A stretch of 64,000 nt of DNA from Bacillota bacterium (GTDB taxonomy: Bacteria > Bacillota > UBA4882 > UBA8346): assembly GCA_023392595.1 (NCBI GenBank), contig JAEVYU010000003.1:1-64000 (forward strand). The letters are read 5' to 3'. This document shows, one piece after another, positions 53,028 to 61,156 of the stretch. Both the position numbers and the translations under genes were made by a program. Below the pieces are notes generated by a model. It did not search any database. It was not told where the DNA came from and worked only from the letters and a program-made list of their open reading frames with translations. How positions within the stretch are numbered: position 1 is the first letter of the stretch; each line of letters begins with the position of its first letter.

Positions 53028-53987
53028 TTAAACTATCTTTTTTAACCCCACATCAATTGTTTCATTCTTCAATTCAGTCTTGACGACATATAACGGCCGT
53101 TGTTTCACCTCTTCAAAGATCCGGGCGATGTACTGGCCTAGAATTCCAAAGAAAATGAATTGGACGCCGATCAAAAAAAAGACGCCGGCTCCGAGCGTCG
53201 CCCATCCGGGTGTAGCCTGGGTGGTAAAAATTTTAATGTACAAAACATGGATCATAAGACCGAAACTAACCAGTGATGTCAATATTCCCATATAAAATGC
53301 CAAATATAATGGAACGTTGGAAAAGGATGTAATTCCATCCATGGCAAAATGCAACATCTTTTTAAGAGAAAATTTGGAATTACCGGCAAAACGCTTTGGT
53401 GCTATAAATTCAACCGTGACTTGTTTGAACCCGACCAAACCAATCATACCCCGGATAAAACGCGTCCGTTCTTTGAAAAGGCCAAAACTTTCCAGTACTT
53501 TTTTATCCAATAAACGGAAATCGGACATCCCCTCTTTCATTTCAACCTGAGAGATGGCATTCATAAACTTATAAAAAATATTGGAAGTAAATCTCTTAAA
53601 CCAGGATACCCCCTCGGTATTCAGGCGAATGGTCTGAACTATATCAAAACCTTCTTCCCATTTACAAAGCAGGGTGGGCAACATCTCCGGAGGATGTTGC
53701 ATATCGCCGTCCATGGTTATCACCGCATCCCCCTCGGCATGATCCAATCCGCAGGTTAAAGCAAATTGATGCCCGAAATTCTTTGATAAAATAAGCGCTC
53801 GCACCTTTTGATCCATGCGGGTAATATTTTCCAACACCAACGGAGTCGCATCCCTTGAACCATCATCAACAAATATTAATTCGAAATCATAGGGTAATGG
53901 CTTCATATTCTGTAACACGGCCTTATAAAGAACATCAATAATCTTTTCCTCATTATAAACAGGAACGACAATCGAAACCCGTTTCAT
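53028..53987 (-). CDS. Glycosyltransferase family 2, polyprenyl-phosphate sugar transferase type (DpmA/ArnC-like)
   Basis: A 319-residue GT2 enzyme: SIVVPVYNEEKIIDVLY, FVDDGSRDAT, ITMDGDMQHPP (DxD-type metal site), and MSDFRLLDKKVLE, followed by two C-terminal membrane spans (about 225-250 and 265-290). This layout belongs to enzymes that put a sugar on undecaprenyl or dolichyl phosphate. GGAGGT lies five bases before the ATG at 53987. It follows the GT39 gene by 12 bases, and together they could make and use a lipid-linked sugar donor. Confidence 0.93.
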   Translation of the reverse strand: MKRVSIVVPVYNEEKIIDVLYKAVLQNMKPLPYDFELIFVDDGSRDATPLVLENITRMDQKVRALILSKNFGHQFALTCGLDHAEGDAVITMDGDMQHPPEMLPTLLCKWEEGFDIVQTIRLNTEGVSWFKRFTSNIFYKFMNAISQVEMKEGMSDFRLLDKKVLESFGLFKERTRFIRGMIGLVGFKQVTVEFIAPKRFAGNSKFSLKKMLHFAMDGITSFSNVPLYLAFYMGILTSLVSFGLMIHVLYIKIFTTQATPGWATLGAGVFFLIGVQFIFFGILGQYIARIFEEVKQRPLYVVKTELKNETIDVGLKKIV

Positions 53988-53999
53988 TTTTACCTCCAT

Positions 54000-55637
54000 T
54001 TATGGATCGATTCTTTGCAATAAATAATCACTTTCTGTACTCCGAACGATTTTCCAGGGGACTGGATATTCTTTCATAAATTTTTGATAGTCCTTTTGAT
54101 GCATGATAACGAAGACCCGTTTCGCGCGGCTTCGTAAAACATCTTCCCGGCGAAGCGACGGCATTACATATTTACTGGCCCAACTTAAATTGCTGAAATT
54201 TTGATTCCTGAATCCGGTATAATGGATTAAATCATAAATTTTATAACCGGAATAAAACACCGCCGAGGCTTGATAGGTTCCAAAGGAGGTTAATAAATCC
54301 CCGGAACGGTAAATTCTTCTTAAGCCACTGGAAATCGTTTTCCCGGACCGATACTGAGACATCGGAATCCATACCGTTTTGACGACTACGATATTGAAAA
54401 TTAAAATTATCGCCAGAAAGATCATTAAAAACTTTTGAGTGGTTTTCGCCAAAATAGAATAAAAGCAAATACCAAAGCCGATCAGGGTGATCAATGCCAT
54501 CAGCAGCAAATTTACCCAGGAAGAGTCCTGGGAACGATATATAAAATAAGCTGCTCCCACAAATAAGGCGGTGAATAAAAAAATGACAAACCCAGACCAA
54601 ATAAGTTTTTTAGCCGGTATTTCCCTTCGCGCCTCAAAAAACCGGGCTGTCAATAAAGAAAGCGGAAACAGAATGGCAAAAGTATAGGTAGGATACTTGG
54701 TTGCCATGAATTCAAAAAACATAAAGACGACTACTATCCAAACGATCAGAAACTTAGTATCCGAATCGGATTTACCCTTTACCCATAAATTTTTGATAGT
54801 TTGGGGCAAAAATGCGATCCATGGAAAAAAGCCAACCAACAGGATTAAAAAATAATAATAAAACACATTATCTTTGGGATGTTCGGAAACCGTGGCCCTT
54901 AAATAATTGTGCACTCCAAAAAAGTTGAGGATGAAAGCCCGTCCGTGTTGGAGATACATTCCAAGATACCAGGGGATTGTAACTGCAAGAAACAAAAGAA
55001 TTCCCGGTATGATTTTCATTTGTTTCAATTCAGACCCGTTTCGGGTCCAGCATAAGAACACTAAGACAATCAGACCGGGCAGCAGGAATCCTATGGGTCC
55101 TTTGGTGAGCGTGGCCAAACCGCAAAAAATATAGAACAGGTAATAATAGTTTCTCTCACGGGGACCGCCGCGGTAGGCCAGCAAAAAGCAAGCGAGGGCT
55201 CCATTGAAAAAGAAAAAAAGCGTCATATCGGTAATGATGAATTTGGCAATCATCCAAAATTCAAAACTGGTTCCCAGAATTAAAGCGCCAGTGAGCCCTA
55301 CCGATTGATTGGGGAACAACTTACTGCCAAACCAGAGCATCAATAGAAGCGAAAAAACTCCCATCAGGGCCGGCCAAAACCGGGCTGCAAACTCATGGAA
55401 GCCAAACAGTTTAAAAGCCGAAGCAATTTGCCAATAGAAAAAAACCGGTTTGTCATACCAAAAATGGCCATAAATGCGAGGGGACATCCAGTCTCCGGAG
55501 AGTACCATTTCCTTGGCGGTCAAAGCATAATTTGATTCCACGGCATCCGTAATATAAAGATAACTATTAAAAACAAAAAAAGAATAAATACTCAGAAGCA
55601 ATAAACAAAGAAAAATCTTATTGGAATTTTTGAACAT
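54000..55637 (-). CDS. GT39/ArnT-type membrane glycosyltransferase
   Basis: A 545-residue, multi-span glycosyltransferase of the PMT/ArnT superfamily. The N-terminal periplasmic loop has TDAVESNYALTAKEM followed by WYDKPVFFYWQIASAF, the typical D-E-containing catalytic region. About 11-12 membrane helices follow, ending in a small periplasmic domain. Such enzymes transfer a sugar from a polyprenyl-phosphate carrier to lipid or wall targets. The start at 55637 has GGAGGT eight bases upstream. Confidence 0.9.
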   Translation of the reverse strand: MFKNSNKIFLCLLLLSIYSFFVFNSYLYITDAVESNYALTAKEMVLSGDWMSPRIYGHFWYDKPVFFYWQIASAFKLFGFHEFAARFWPALMGVFSLLLMLWFGSKLFPNQSVGLTGALILGTSFEFWMIAKFIITDMTLFFFFNGALACFLLAYRGGPRERNYYYLFYIFCGLATLTKGPIGFLLPGLIVLVFLCWTRNGSELKQMKIIPGILLFLAVTIPWYLGMYLQHGRAFILNFFGVHNYLRATVSEHPKDNVFYYYFLILLVGFFPWIAFLPQTIKNLWVKGKSDSDTKFLIVWIVVVFMFFEFMATKYPTYTFAILFPLSLLTARFFEARREIPAKKLIWSGFVIFLFTALFVGAAYFIYRSQDSSWVNLLLMALITLIGFGICFYSILAKTTQKFLMIFLAIILIFNIVVVKTVWIPMSQYRSGKTISSGLRRIYRSGDLLTSFGTYQASAVFYSGYKIYDLIHYTGFRNQNFSNLSWASKYVMPSLRREDVLRSRAKRVFVIMHQKDYQKFMKEYPVPWKIVRSTESDYLLQRIDP

Positions 55638-55661
55638 CCCCATTGACCTCCAAACTCCGAA

Positions 55662-56510
55662 CTATTCCAGAGCTTCATAAGGAATTAATTTAGTTTTCTG
55701 CTGATCGATTATAGTTCTTACTTCCATAGATGTCAGGGCGGCTAGTTCTGCTTCCCATTGATAACCCCAGGAAAATTTCCGTCCCAAAGTTTCGCCGGAT
55801 AATCCCGGGTGAGTCATTATTTCCGAAACCCCTTCCGGTAAATGCCGAATGATGGTTTTAAGTTTTGCCTGGCTTAAATGGCCACCCCAAAGCATGCCGT
55901 AAAAGTGCTCGGGCATTAATAAATGCTGCTTTGAAAAACAAAATTTTGAAAGTCCGCTTACACAGGAAAGGGCATTCCGGGCCAACAATCTGCCTGGCGC
56001 AGGTATTGTTCCTCCATAAAACATCAATTTTTCCCGGGGCAGGCGAATTTTTCGAATACCGAATTCCCCGGCCAATTCCGCAGTGACCTGATTGATTCCG
56101 GGAAAAACATGGAGATGTTGATGACTATCCAAATGATCGATGGGGATCCCCTGTTCCCTAACACGGGAAATCTGCTTCGCCCATTCCGTCCGGATTTCTT
56201 TTAATTGTATTTTTCCGGATAGAAATCGTGGGATGAATTCCTGATAACTGTTAAAAAATCTACCTTCACCATTCATTAAGGTGGTTATTTCTTCCGGACG
56301 GCTTAATGGATTACCGTTTACCAAGGTTAAATGAACGCCGACTCCAAGCCCTGAATTGTCTCTTAAGCCCTCAATTCCGGGGAGAAAGGCATCTCCATTG
56401 GCCAGAATTGTCGTACTGGTTACAATTCCTTGGCGGTATGCGAGAATAACGGCTTGATTGATGCATTCGTCAAGTCCGTAATCATCGGCATTTACAATTA
56501 GGTATTTCAT
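55662..56510 (-). CDS. ChbG/HpnK family carbohydrate deacetylase
   Basis: A 282-residue metal-dependent deacetylase of the YdjC/ChbG/HpnK family. Visible motifs are the N-terminal LIVNADDYGLDECIN, VGVHLTLVNG, and the metal-binding IDHLDSHQHLHVFPG, with MTHPGLSG near the C-terminus. HpnK-type members deacetylate a GlcNAc-like group on a lipid-linked sugar. It heads the deacetylase, GT39, GT2 series, consistent with remodelling a lipid-linked aminosugar. Confidence 0.92.
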   Translation of the reverse strand: MKYLIVNADDYGLDECINQAVILAYRQGIVTSTTILANGDAFLPGIEGLRDNSGLGVGVHLTLVNGNPLSRPEEITTLMNGEGRFFNSYQEFIPRFLSGKIQLKEIRTEWAKQISRVREQGIPIDHLDSHQHLHVFPGINQVTAELAGEFGIRKIRLPREKLMFYGGTIPAPGRLLARNALSCVSGLSKFCFSKQHLLMPEHFYGMLWGGHLSQAKLKTIIRHLPEGVSEIMTHPGLSGETLGRKFSWGYQWEAELAALTSMEVRTIIDQQKTKLIPYEALE

Positions 56511-56861
56511 ACGTGATTCACCAAACTTTACCGGGTTTGACCCAAATACACTTTACTGATTAAAATAAAAGTTGAGGCTGGCCTAACATAGGTCCAGTAT
56601 ATTCTTTCAATCTGAAAAAGACCTGAAACCGGGATAAGACTCCAATGCAAAAATAAAACTTATTTTATGGGTTTATGTTTCGCTGAAATATCATTGGTCG
56701 TTTTGAAGCGAAGTTTGAGGATATTGAAGAAAATGAGATTTGGAAAAACACTCTTTTCCGGAGATTGAAGGATTGATTTGTTTCTACCAACAGGACCACG
56801 GCAAAGAAGAGTGAATCCCCGACAATACGGCCCGGTTTGAAGCGATCGTACTCTATGGGTT
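56511..56861. other. Gene-free interval between cvpA and the deacetylase
   Basis: About 350 bases with no convincing coding region. Two minus-strand frames that overlap the 3' end of the CvpA gene lack start signals and have unlikely composition. The promoter of the deacetylase group is expected here but no clear -35/-10 pair was seen. Confidence 0.45.
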
Positions 56862-57674
56862 TTACTGGGTCCGTCCGCAAACCGGGCATTTACCATGGAC
56901 ACTGGTGGGCTTAAGATTGGGCCATACTTTACAATCGATAACTCCCATGGTTCCCAGCCGTTCATAAGGGCATACCCCATAAATGGCATGGTATCCTTCG
57001 AATGTTAAACAGCCGTCACTGGTCCGGTGGCATTGGGGGCAATAAGTTTGGGGATAATACGATAAGCCTGCTTTGACAAACCCCAGATAACGGACTTTGG
57101 CTCCGCAGGCCAGACAGGTTGCCCCTTCGAGCTTTTGTTCCCTCATCGCCCGCAGCTGCAAACCTTCCGGGGAAACAACCAACCGGGGAATATCCGCCGG
57201 CAGGGAATGATCCTGCAATAGATAAAAATAAGGGGCCAGCCGTAATAAATCTCCGGCAAAGGTCGATGTTTCAAGCGGAGCACGAAAAAAATTCCATGGC
57301 AAGGCAATAATCATTAACAAAATCATGATTAAAATCACAGCCGCTTTAAAAGCTCCCAATACGGCCCCCAGTGCCCCGTCAATCAAAGCAACCGGTTCGT
57401 TCTTATGCATTTCATGCCAATATTTACCGATATAGGCAATGGTTCCGCTAATGCCGACGACAATGAGGATAAAACCGATCATATTCGCAAGCGGCGTTGA
57501 AAGATGAATATTGGATGCAATGTAGCTGCCGGCCTTTTGATAAAAATAAAACCCTAAAATCAATGCGCAGACACTTCCCAAAAGGCCAAAAAGTTGCTCC
57601 ACAAATCCTTTGCAATAACCGCGAAAAATCATCCAAAGAAAACATCCGCCAATTAACCAATCAACCCAATTCAA
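56862..57674 (-). CDS. CvpA-family membrane protein with a cysteine-rich C-terminal domain
   Basis: A 270-residue protein. Residues 1-145 are a CvpA domain (NWVDWLIGG; FRGYCKGFVEQLFGLLGSV) with four membrane spans. The C-terminal 100 residues are unusual for CvpA: they hold three CxxC pairs (CLACG, CPQCH, CPVCG) and single cysteines in GCLTFEG, GVCPYER and VIDCKVW, consistent with zinc-ribbon modules. The start is TTG at 57674 with AGGAGG nine bases upstream; the longer frame has no ribosome-binding site. zapA lies directly upstream, the usual neighbour. Confidence 0.82.
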   Translation of the reverse strand: MNWVDWLIGGCFLWMIFRGYCKGFVEQLFGLLGSVCALILGFYFYQKAGSYIASNIHLSTPLANMIGFILIVVGISGTIAYIGKYWHEMHKNEPVALIDGALGAVLGAFKAAVILIMILLMIIALPWNFFRAPLETSTFAGDLLRLAPYFYLLQDHSLPADIPRLVVSPEGLQLRAMREQKLEGATCLACGAKVRYLGFVKAGLSYYPQTYCPQCHRTSDGCLTFEGYHAIYGVCPYERLGTMGVIDCKVWPNLKPTSVHGKCPVCGRTQ

Positions 57675-57714
57675 TCGTTCAATCCTCCTTTGTGAAATCC
57701 ATTTCAAGATTCAT

Positions 57715-57795
57715 GGTCCAAAGTAGGAAAAGCTCAAAGTCCAAATTTTTTCACTGGTGAACTTTTCACTTGAAACTTTATACTTTGAACTTTTA
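57715..57795. repeat. Degenerate AAAGT-type short repeats between zapA and cvpA
   Basis: On the minus strand AAAGTTCAAAGTATAAAG, AAAGTTTCAAG, AAAAGTTC and GACTTTG recur within 80 bases. These simple AAAGTTC-type arrays occur between genes in various bacteria and have no known function here. Confidence 0.45.
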
Positions 57796-57798
57796 GTT

Positions 57799-58071
57799 TT
57801 ATCGCGCTTCTTTTAACAGTTGATCCAGGTATTGATATTCTTGACGCAATTTATGAAATTCATCCGCTATTTTCAACCCGGCGAGCACCGCTACTTGGCA
57901 TTTGCTTAATTTAGGATTGGAAGCGATAATTGAATCGGTTATCGTTTCCAAATAAGAAACGATTTCTCCCATGTAAGCCGGATCATCTTGCCCCTTGACC
58001 ACATATTCATCGCCCATGATTCGAAAAATAAAGCGCCCCTCTTCGGTTTCAGGGTTTTTGCGTTCTATCAT
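57799..58071 (-). CDS. zapA: Cell division protein ZapA
   Basis: A 90-residue FtsZ-associated protein that stabilises the Z-ring. The globular head (RFIFRIMGDEYVVKGQDDPAYM) is followed by the long coiled-coil helix ending LRQEYQYLDQLLKE. The ATG at 58071 has GAGGTG six bases upstream; a GTG three codons earlier overlaps it. Followed by cvpA, a conserved Bacillota pair. Confidence 0.9.
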   Translation of the reverse strand: MIERKNPETEEGRFIFRIMGDEYVVKGQDDPAYMGEIVSYLETITDSIIASNPKLSKCQVAVLAGLKIADEFHKLRQEYQYLDQLLKEAR

Positions 58072-58140
58072 TTTTAACACCTCATTATCGGTATCGGCAA
58101 ATTCCCGAAGTCCAACATATTAAATTTATATTTCCCATTA

Positions 58141-58164
58141 AAAAACTCCTTCATTTGAAGGAGC
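58141..58164 (-). terminator. Terminator overlapping the end of the membrane-protein gene
   Basis: GGCTCCTTC-AAAT-GAAGGAG followed by TTTTTTAAT on the minus strand. The left stem arm is the last sense codons of the upstream gene, and its TGA stop sits in the loop. Confidence 0.85.
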
Positions 58165-59077
58165 CTACTTGAACCGCCAGCCCGAAAACATAGGGGATGA
58201 TTAAGATACATCCGCTGAATATCAGATAACTGCACCATATTTGCCAAGGAAATCTGGGCCGTCCCATTTGAACCAGATAATTGCGGATTAACGTCAAATA
58301 TTGAAGCCATGCTAATCTACTGTCTAAATCCAGAACCTCATAATCCCCATCCTGTTCATGACATCGCGCCAGAGGTTGCCATTGGATATAACGGTCGATC
58401 TCCTCATCAAGTGAAGCAATGTCTCGATGGATCCAACGGTTTATTTTAATTTGGGCGCAGCCATAAAAACCAAGTCCGGCGCCAATGACCAACCCGAAGA
58501 GTAAATAACTGTAAAAAAGCGTATCCAACAAATAAAAACTGGTTAAGTAATAGTATGCCAATCCCGCCAGAAAGGTCAGTATAATGCCGAGGGATACCGT
58601 GTCTTGCCGGAGCGTACCGAGGAATTGTCTCAATTCGGCGCCGTTTTTCCTCGAGGAATGCATCCAAAAGGAAAATAAACCACTGATATTCTCCAAGAAT
58701 AATCCGAGGTACAGTCCCCAGAGGATTGAATCCAATCCTTTCAATAATCCATAAAACCATTGGAATCCTTCTTTTAGAAATTCATTCCATTGCCCGCCCA
58801 AAGCGAATAAAAAAGAAATACCTATCATCGGGCCAAGCCATTTTTCCTGCCGGTATTGGCCAAACAATAAATAGCGGCTCAGAAAAACGACAGCCGCCAA
58901 AATAATTTTAAAATATAAAACCGCGTGAATCTCAAAATAACTCTTGCTTCCTTCTATGGCGTAAAGTCCGAGCGAGATCAGAGCCCAGATCACGGTAAGT
59001 CCGATGCACCAAAGTGCGGCCTTGGCGAAATTCCCTTCAACACCGGTCCGAAAATTTTTCAAAATGTATCGCCGCAT
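58151..59077 (-). CDS. Unknown polytopic membrane protein, 308 aa
   Basis: I recognise no family. About seven hydrophobic segments are seen, at roughly 22-42, 52-68, 80-95, 118-138, 160-182, 185-207 and 283-303. A soluble stretch (about 212-275, with DEEIDRYIQWQPLARCHEQD) lies between the last two. It is encoded just upstream of zapA, separated by the terminator that overlaps its stop, so it is a separate transcript. Confidence 0.7.
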   Translation of the reverse strand: MRRYILKNFRTGVEGNFAKAALWCIGLTVIWALISLGLYAIEGSKSYFEIHAVLYFKIILAAVVFLSRYLLFGQYRQEKWLGPMIGISFLFALGGQWNEFLKEGFQWFYGLLKGLDSILWGLYLGLFLENISGLFSFWMHSSRKNGAELRQFLGTLRQDTVSLGIILTFLAGLAYYYLTSFYLLDTLFYSYLLFGLVIGAGLGFYGCAQIKINRWIHRDIASLDEEIDRYIQWQPLARCHEQDGDYEVLDLDSRLAWLQYLTLIRNYLVQMGRPRFPWQIWCSYLIFSGCILIIPYVFGLAVQVGSFK

Positions 59078-59278
59078 CCATAAAACACCCCCGTCCTATT
59101 TAATACAATTTATGTTGGGACGAGGGGGGGTAGAACCAAAGTGTGTTCCGGGTAAGAAAACCGGGGGGAAGGAAAAGAAATGGGTGTGACATCCGTCAAG
59201 CTTCCCTTCAAAACATTGAATAATAAAAGTCATACCTTCCCATAATAATTGCAAATAATCCTTCAAAAGCTAAAGGCG

Positions 59279-59827
59279 ATGAATGAACCCGTGATTAACC
59301 AAAAAATCAAAGATTTAATGAATCAGCAAATCAAGAATGAATTGGAATCCTATTATATCTACCTCTCCATGGCCGCCTATTTTCACTCGGCAAACTTGGA
59401 CGGGATGGCCCATTGGATGCGCTGCCAGGCCCATGAAGAAATGACCCATGCCATGAAATTCTTCGATCACCTTATCAACCGGGGCGGCAGGGTGGAGCTA
59501 TTGGATTTAAAACAACTGCAAACTTCCTGGAACTCCCCGGCAGAGGCCTGGGAAGCCGCTTATCAGCATGAGATATTTATCACCGGAAAGATCGGCGCGC
59601 TGATGAAAGCGGTCCGGGAGGAGAACGAATATACTGCCGAACCCTTACTGAGCTGGTTCATAAATGAGCAGGTTCAGGAGGAGGCGGACTCGCAAAAAAT
59701 TGCAGAACAAGTTAAACCGGTGAATGATTCCAAAGAAGGTCTCTTACTGCTAGACCGAGAACTGGGGACGCGGGTTTTTCCGGCCGGTTCGCCCCTCGAC
59801 CCCTTGGCCTATCAAGCGGCGACTTAA
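59279..59827 (+). CDS. ftnA: Ferritin
   Basis: Iron-storage protein, 182 residues. The ferroxidase-centre residues of the ferritin fold are visible: NELESYYIYLSMAAYF (Glu and Tyr), HEEMTHAMKFFDHL (E-x-x-H) and INEQVQEEADSQ (E and Q). The haem-ligand Met of bacterioferritin is not obvious, so a non-haem ferritin is likely. The ATG at 59279 has AAAGG two bases upstream, an unusually short spacing. Encoded divergently from the unknown membrane protein. Confidence 0.9.
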   Translation: MNEPVINQKIKDLMNQQIKNELESYYIYLSMAAYFHSANLDGMAHWMRCQAHEEMTHAMKFFDHLINRGGRVELLDLKQLQTSWNSPAEAWEAAYQHEIFITGKIGALMKAVREENEYTAEPLLSWFINEQVQEEADSQKIAEQVKPVNDSKEGLLLLDRELGTRVFPAGSPLDPLAYQAAT

Positions 59828-59864
59828 TCACCGGGCAAATTATGAAGATTCCAAGTTTAAGAAT

Positions 59865-60269
59865 CTATTCAATGATTAATTCAAAGGTTATTTTGGCATT
59901 TAACGATCCCGCGGCCGAACAATATTTGGTTTGGGAAAGCTCCACGGCATGCTTGGCTTTTTCGAAGTCAAGATTTTTCCCGTGCATGCGATAAACCAGG
60001 TGAATGTCCGTGAAACGTTTCGGATGTTCCGGCGCACGGTCGGAACGGATCAAAATAGTTAATTTCTCCAGTTCCTGGTGCATCTTTCGCATTATCGAAA
60101 CCACATCCGCGCCAGTGCAGCCTCCTAAACCGAATAACAAGAATTCCATGGGCCTGGCGCCGGAATCAGAACCTCCAACCTCACTACCGGTATCCACTTT
60201 AACCTCATGTCCGGTATCACCGCTTGCCGTAAAACCCATTTTCCCGTCCCAAATCAGTTGCGCATTCAT
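59865..60269 (-). CDS. OsmC family peroxiredoxin-like protein
   Basis: A 134-residue OsmC/Ohr-fold protein. The N-terminal ASGDTGHEVKVDTG and the central LLFGLGGCTGADVVSIM carry the first active Cys; a second Cys lies in TKYCSAAGSL near residue 118. Such proteins detoxify organic hydroperoxides or persulfides. GGAGG precedes the ATG. It follows the CDGSH gene by 29 bases on the same strand, so the two form a small redox operon, with ferritin convergent. Confidence 0.9.
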   Translation of the reverse strand: MNAQLIWDGKMGFTASGDTGHEVKVDTGSEVGGSDSGARPMEFLLFGLGGCTGADVVSIMRKMHQELEKLTILIRSDRAPEHPKRFTDIHLVYRMHGKNLDFEKAKHAVELSQTKYCSAAGSLNAKITFELIIE

Positions 60270-60298
60270 TAAACTTCCTCCTTCTTATTTCCGGATTT

Positions 60299-60985
60299 TT
60301 ACTTTTGATCGCAGAATTTTATCGACACATGGGTAGCATCGCAAAACGGTTTATTTTTTGATTGACCGCAACGGCACAGTACCACCCGATTTCTGAGCTC
60401 ATTGATATGCCCGTCTGAAAATTCGATGGGAATATTTCCTCTGACAAAGATTCCACCGCTTACTCCTTTTTCAGGGTCCTGAAGGATTTCAACGGCCGGC
60501 TCATACCCGGGTTCAATTTCCTGTCCATCTTTACCAACAGCAACCAATCGTCCTGCCGGGCATTCAGTGGCCGCTATGATGGCCTCCTCTTTTGCGGCCG
60601 GATCATCGGAGTTGCTTACCAGTTCCCAGACATCTCCCTTATCGCGGTGACAAAAACGCGCGAAAGCACAGCGATAATCGTCCAACAGGTCAAGACCCGG
60701 ACCTTCAATTAATTCCGCCCGCTCTTCATAGTGATCGTTTGAAGCGGTTTCGGTTCCGTCAAAATCGATCTTTCGGTGGACTCCATCACAGTAAGGCTTA
60801 TTTCTTGACTTCCCGCAACGGCAGAGGGCAAATTCTGCCGAGGGGGGAAATTCACGTCCATCTTTTAATTCATATCCTCTGCCCTTGGGAATGATTATCT
60901 TTTCGGCTAAATGAAGATTGCCCGAAACAATATACGGCCCATCCTTCATGATCTTTATCTTGATTTTCTTAGCTCTCTCGCACAT
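60299..60985 (-). CDS. Double CDGSH iron-sulfur protein with a Fer4-like middle domain
   Basis: A 228-residue protein with two CDGSH-type [2Fe-2S] motifs: CRCGKSRNKPYCDGVH (about 55-70) and CRCGQSKNKPFCDATH (about 204-219), and a middle region with CAFARFCH and ATECPAGRL as in the DUF1271/Fer4_19-like domain. Function is unknown but a redox or electron-carrier role is likely. The ATG at 60985 has GGGGA 12 bases upstream; an internal ATG (residue 13) has none. Confidence 0.9.
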   Translation of the reverse strand: MCERAKKIKIKIMKDGPYIVSGNLHLAEKIIIPKGRGYELKDGREFPPSAEFALCRCGKSRNKPYCDGVHRKIDFDGTETASNDHYEERAELIEGPGLDLLDDYRCAFARFCHRDKGDVWELVSNSDDPAAKEEAIIAATECPAGRLVAVGKDGQEIEPGYEPAVEILQDPEKGVSGGIFVRGNIPIEFSDGHINELRNRVVLCRCGQSKNKPFCDATHVSIKFCDQK

Positions 60986-61088
60986 AAGAAATATAATCCC
61001 CTTTTTGAAGCTTTCCCTTGATAAAGCCTGACCAAATTATGAGGATATTCGATAGGATACCTAAAAAAACCTGCTTTTCGGTTATAAA

Positions 61089-61123
61089 CAAGGCTGTCAA
61101 TGCCTTTTTCATCAACAGCCTTG
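61089..61123 (-). terminator. Candidate hairpin terminator after gerC
   Basis: CAAGGCTGT and ACAGCCTTG form a perfect 9-bp stem with a 17-base loop; TTTATAA follows on the minus strand. Weak U-run, so moderate support. Confidence 0.4.
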
Positions 61124-61156
61124 GAGATTAAAGGATAACTGTATTTTTTATGATGA

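Noticed and set aside
56660..56989. Minus-strand frames overlapping the end of the CvpA gene
   Set aside because: Wrong-frame shadow of the cysteine-rich tail plus non-coding sequence; no ribosome-binding site.
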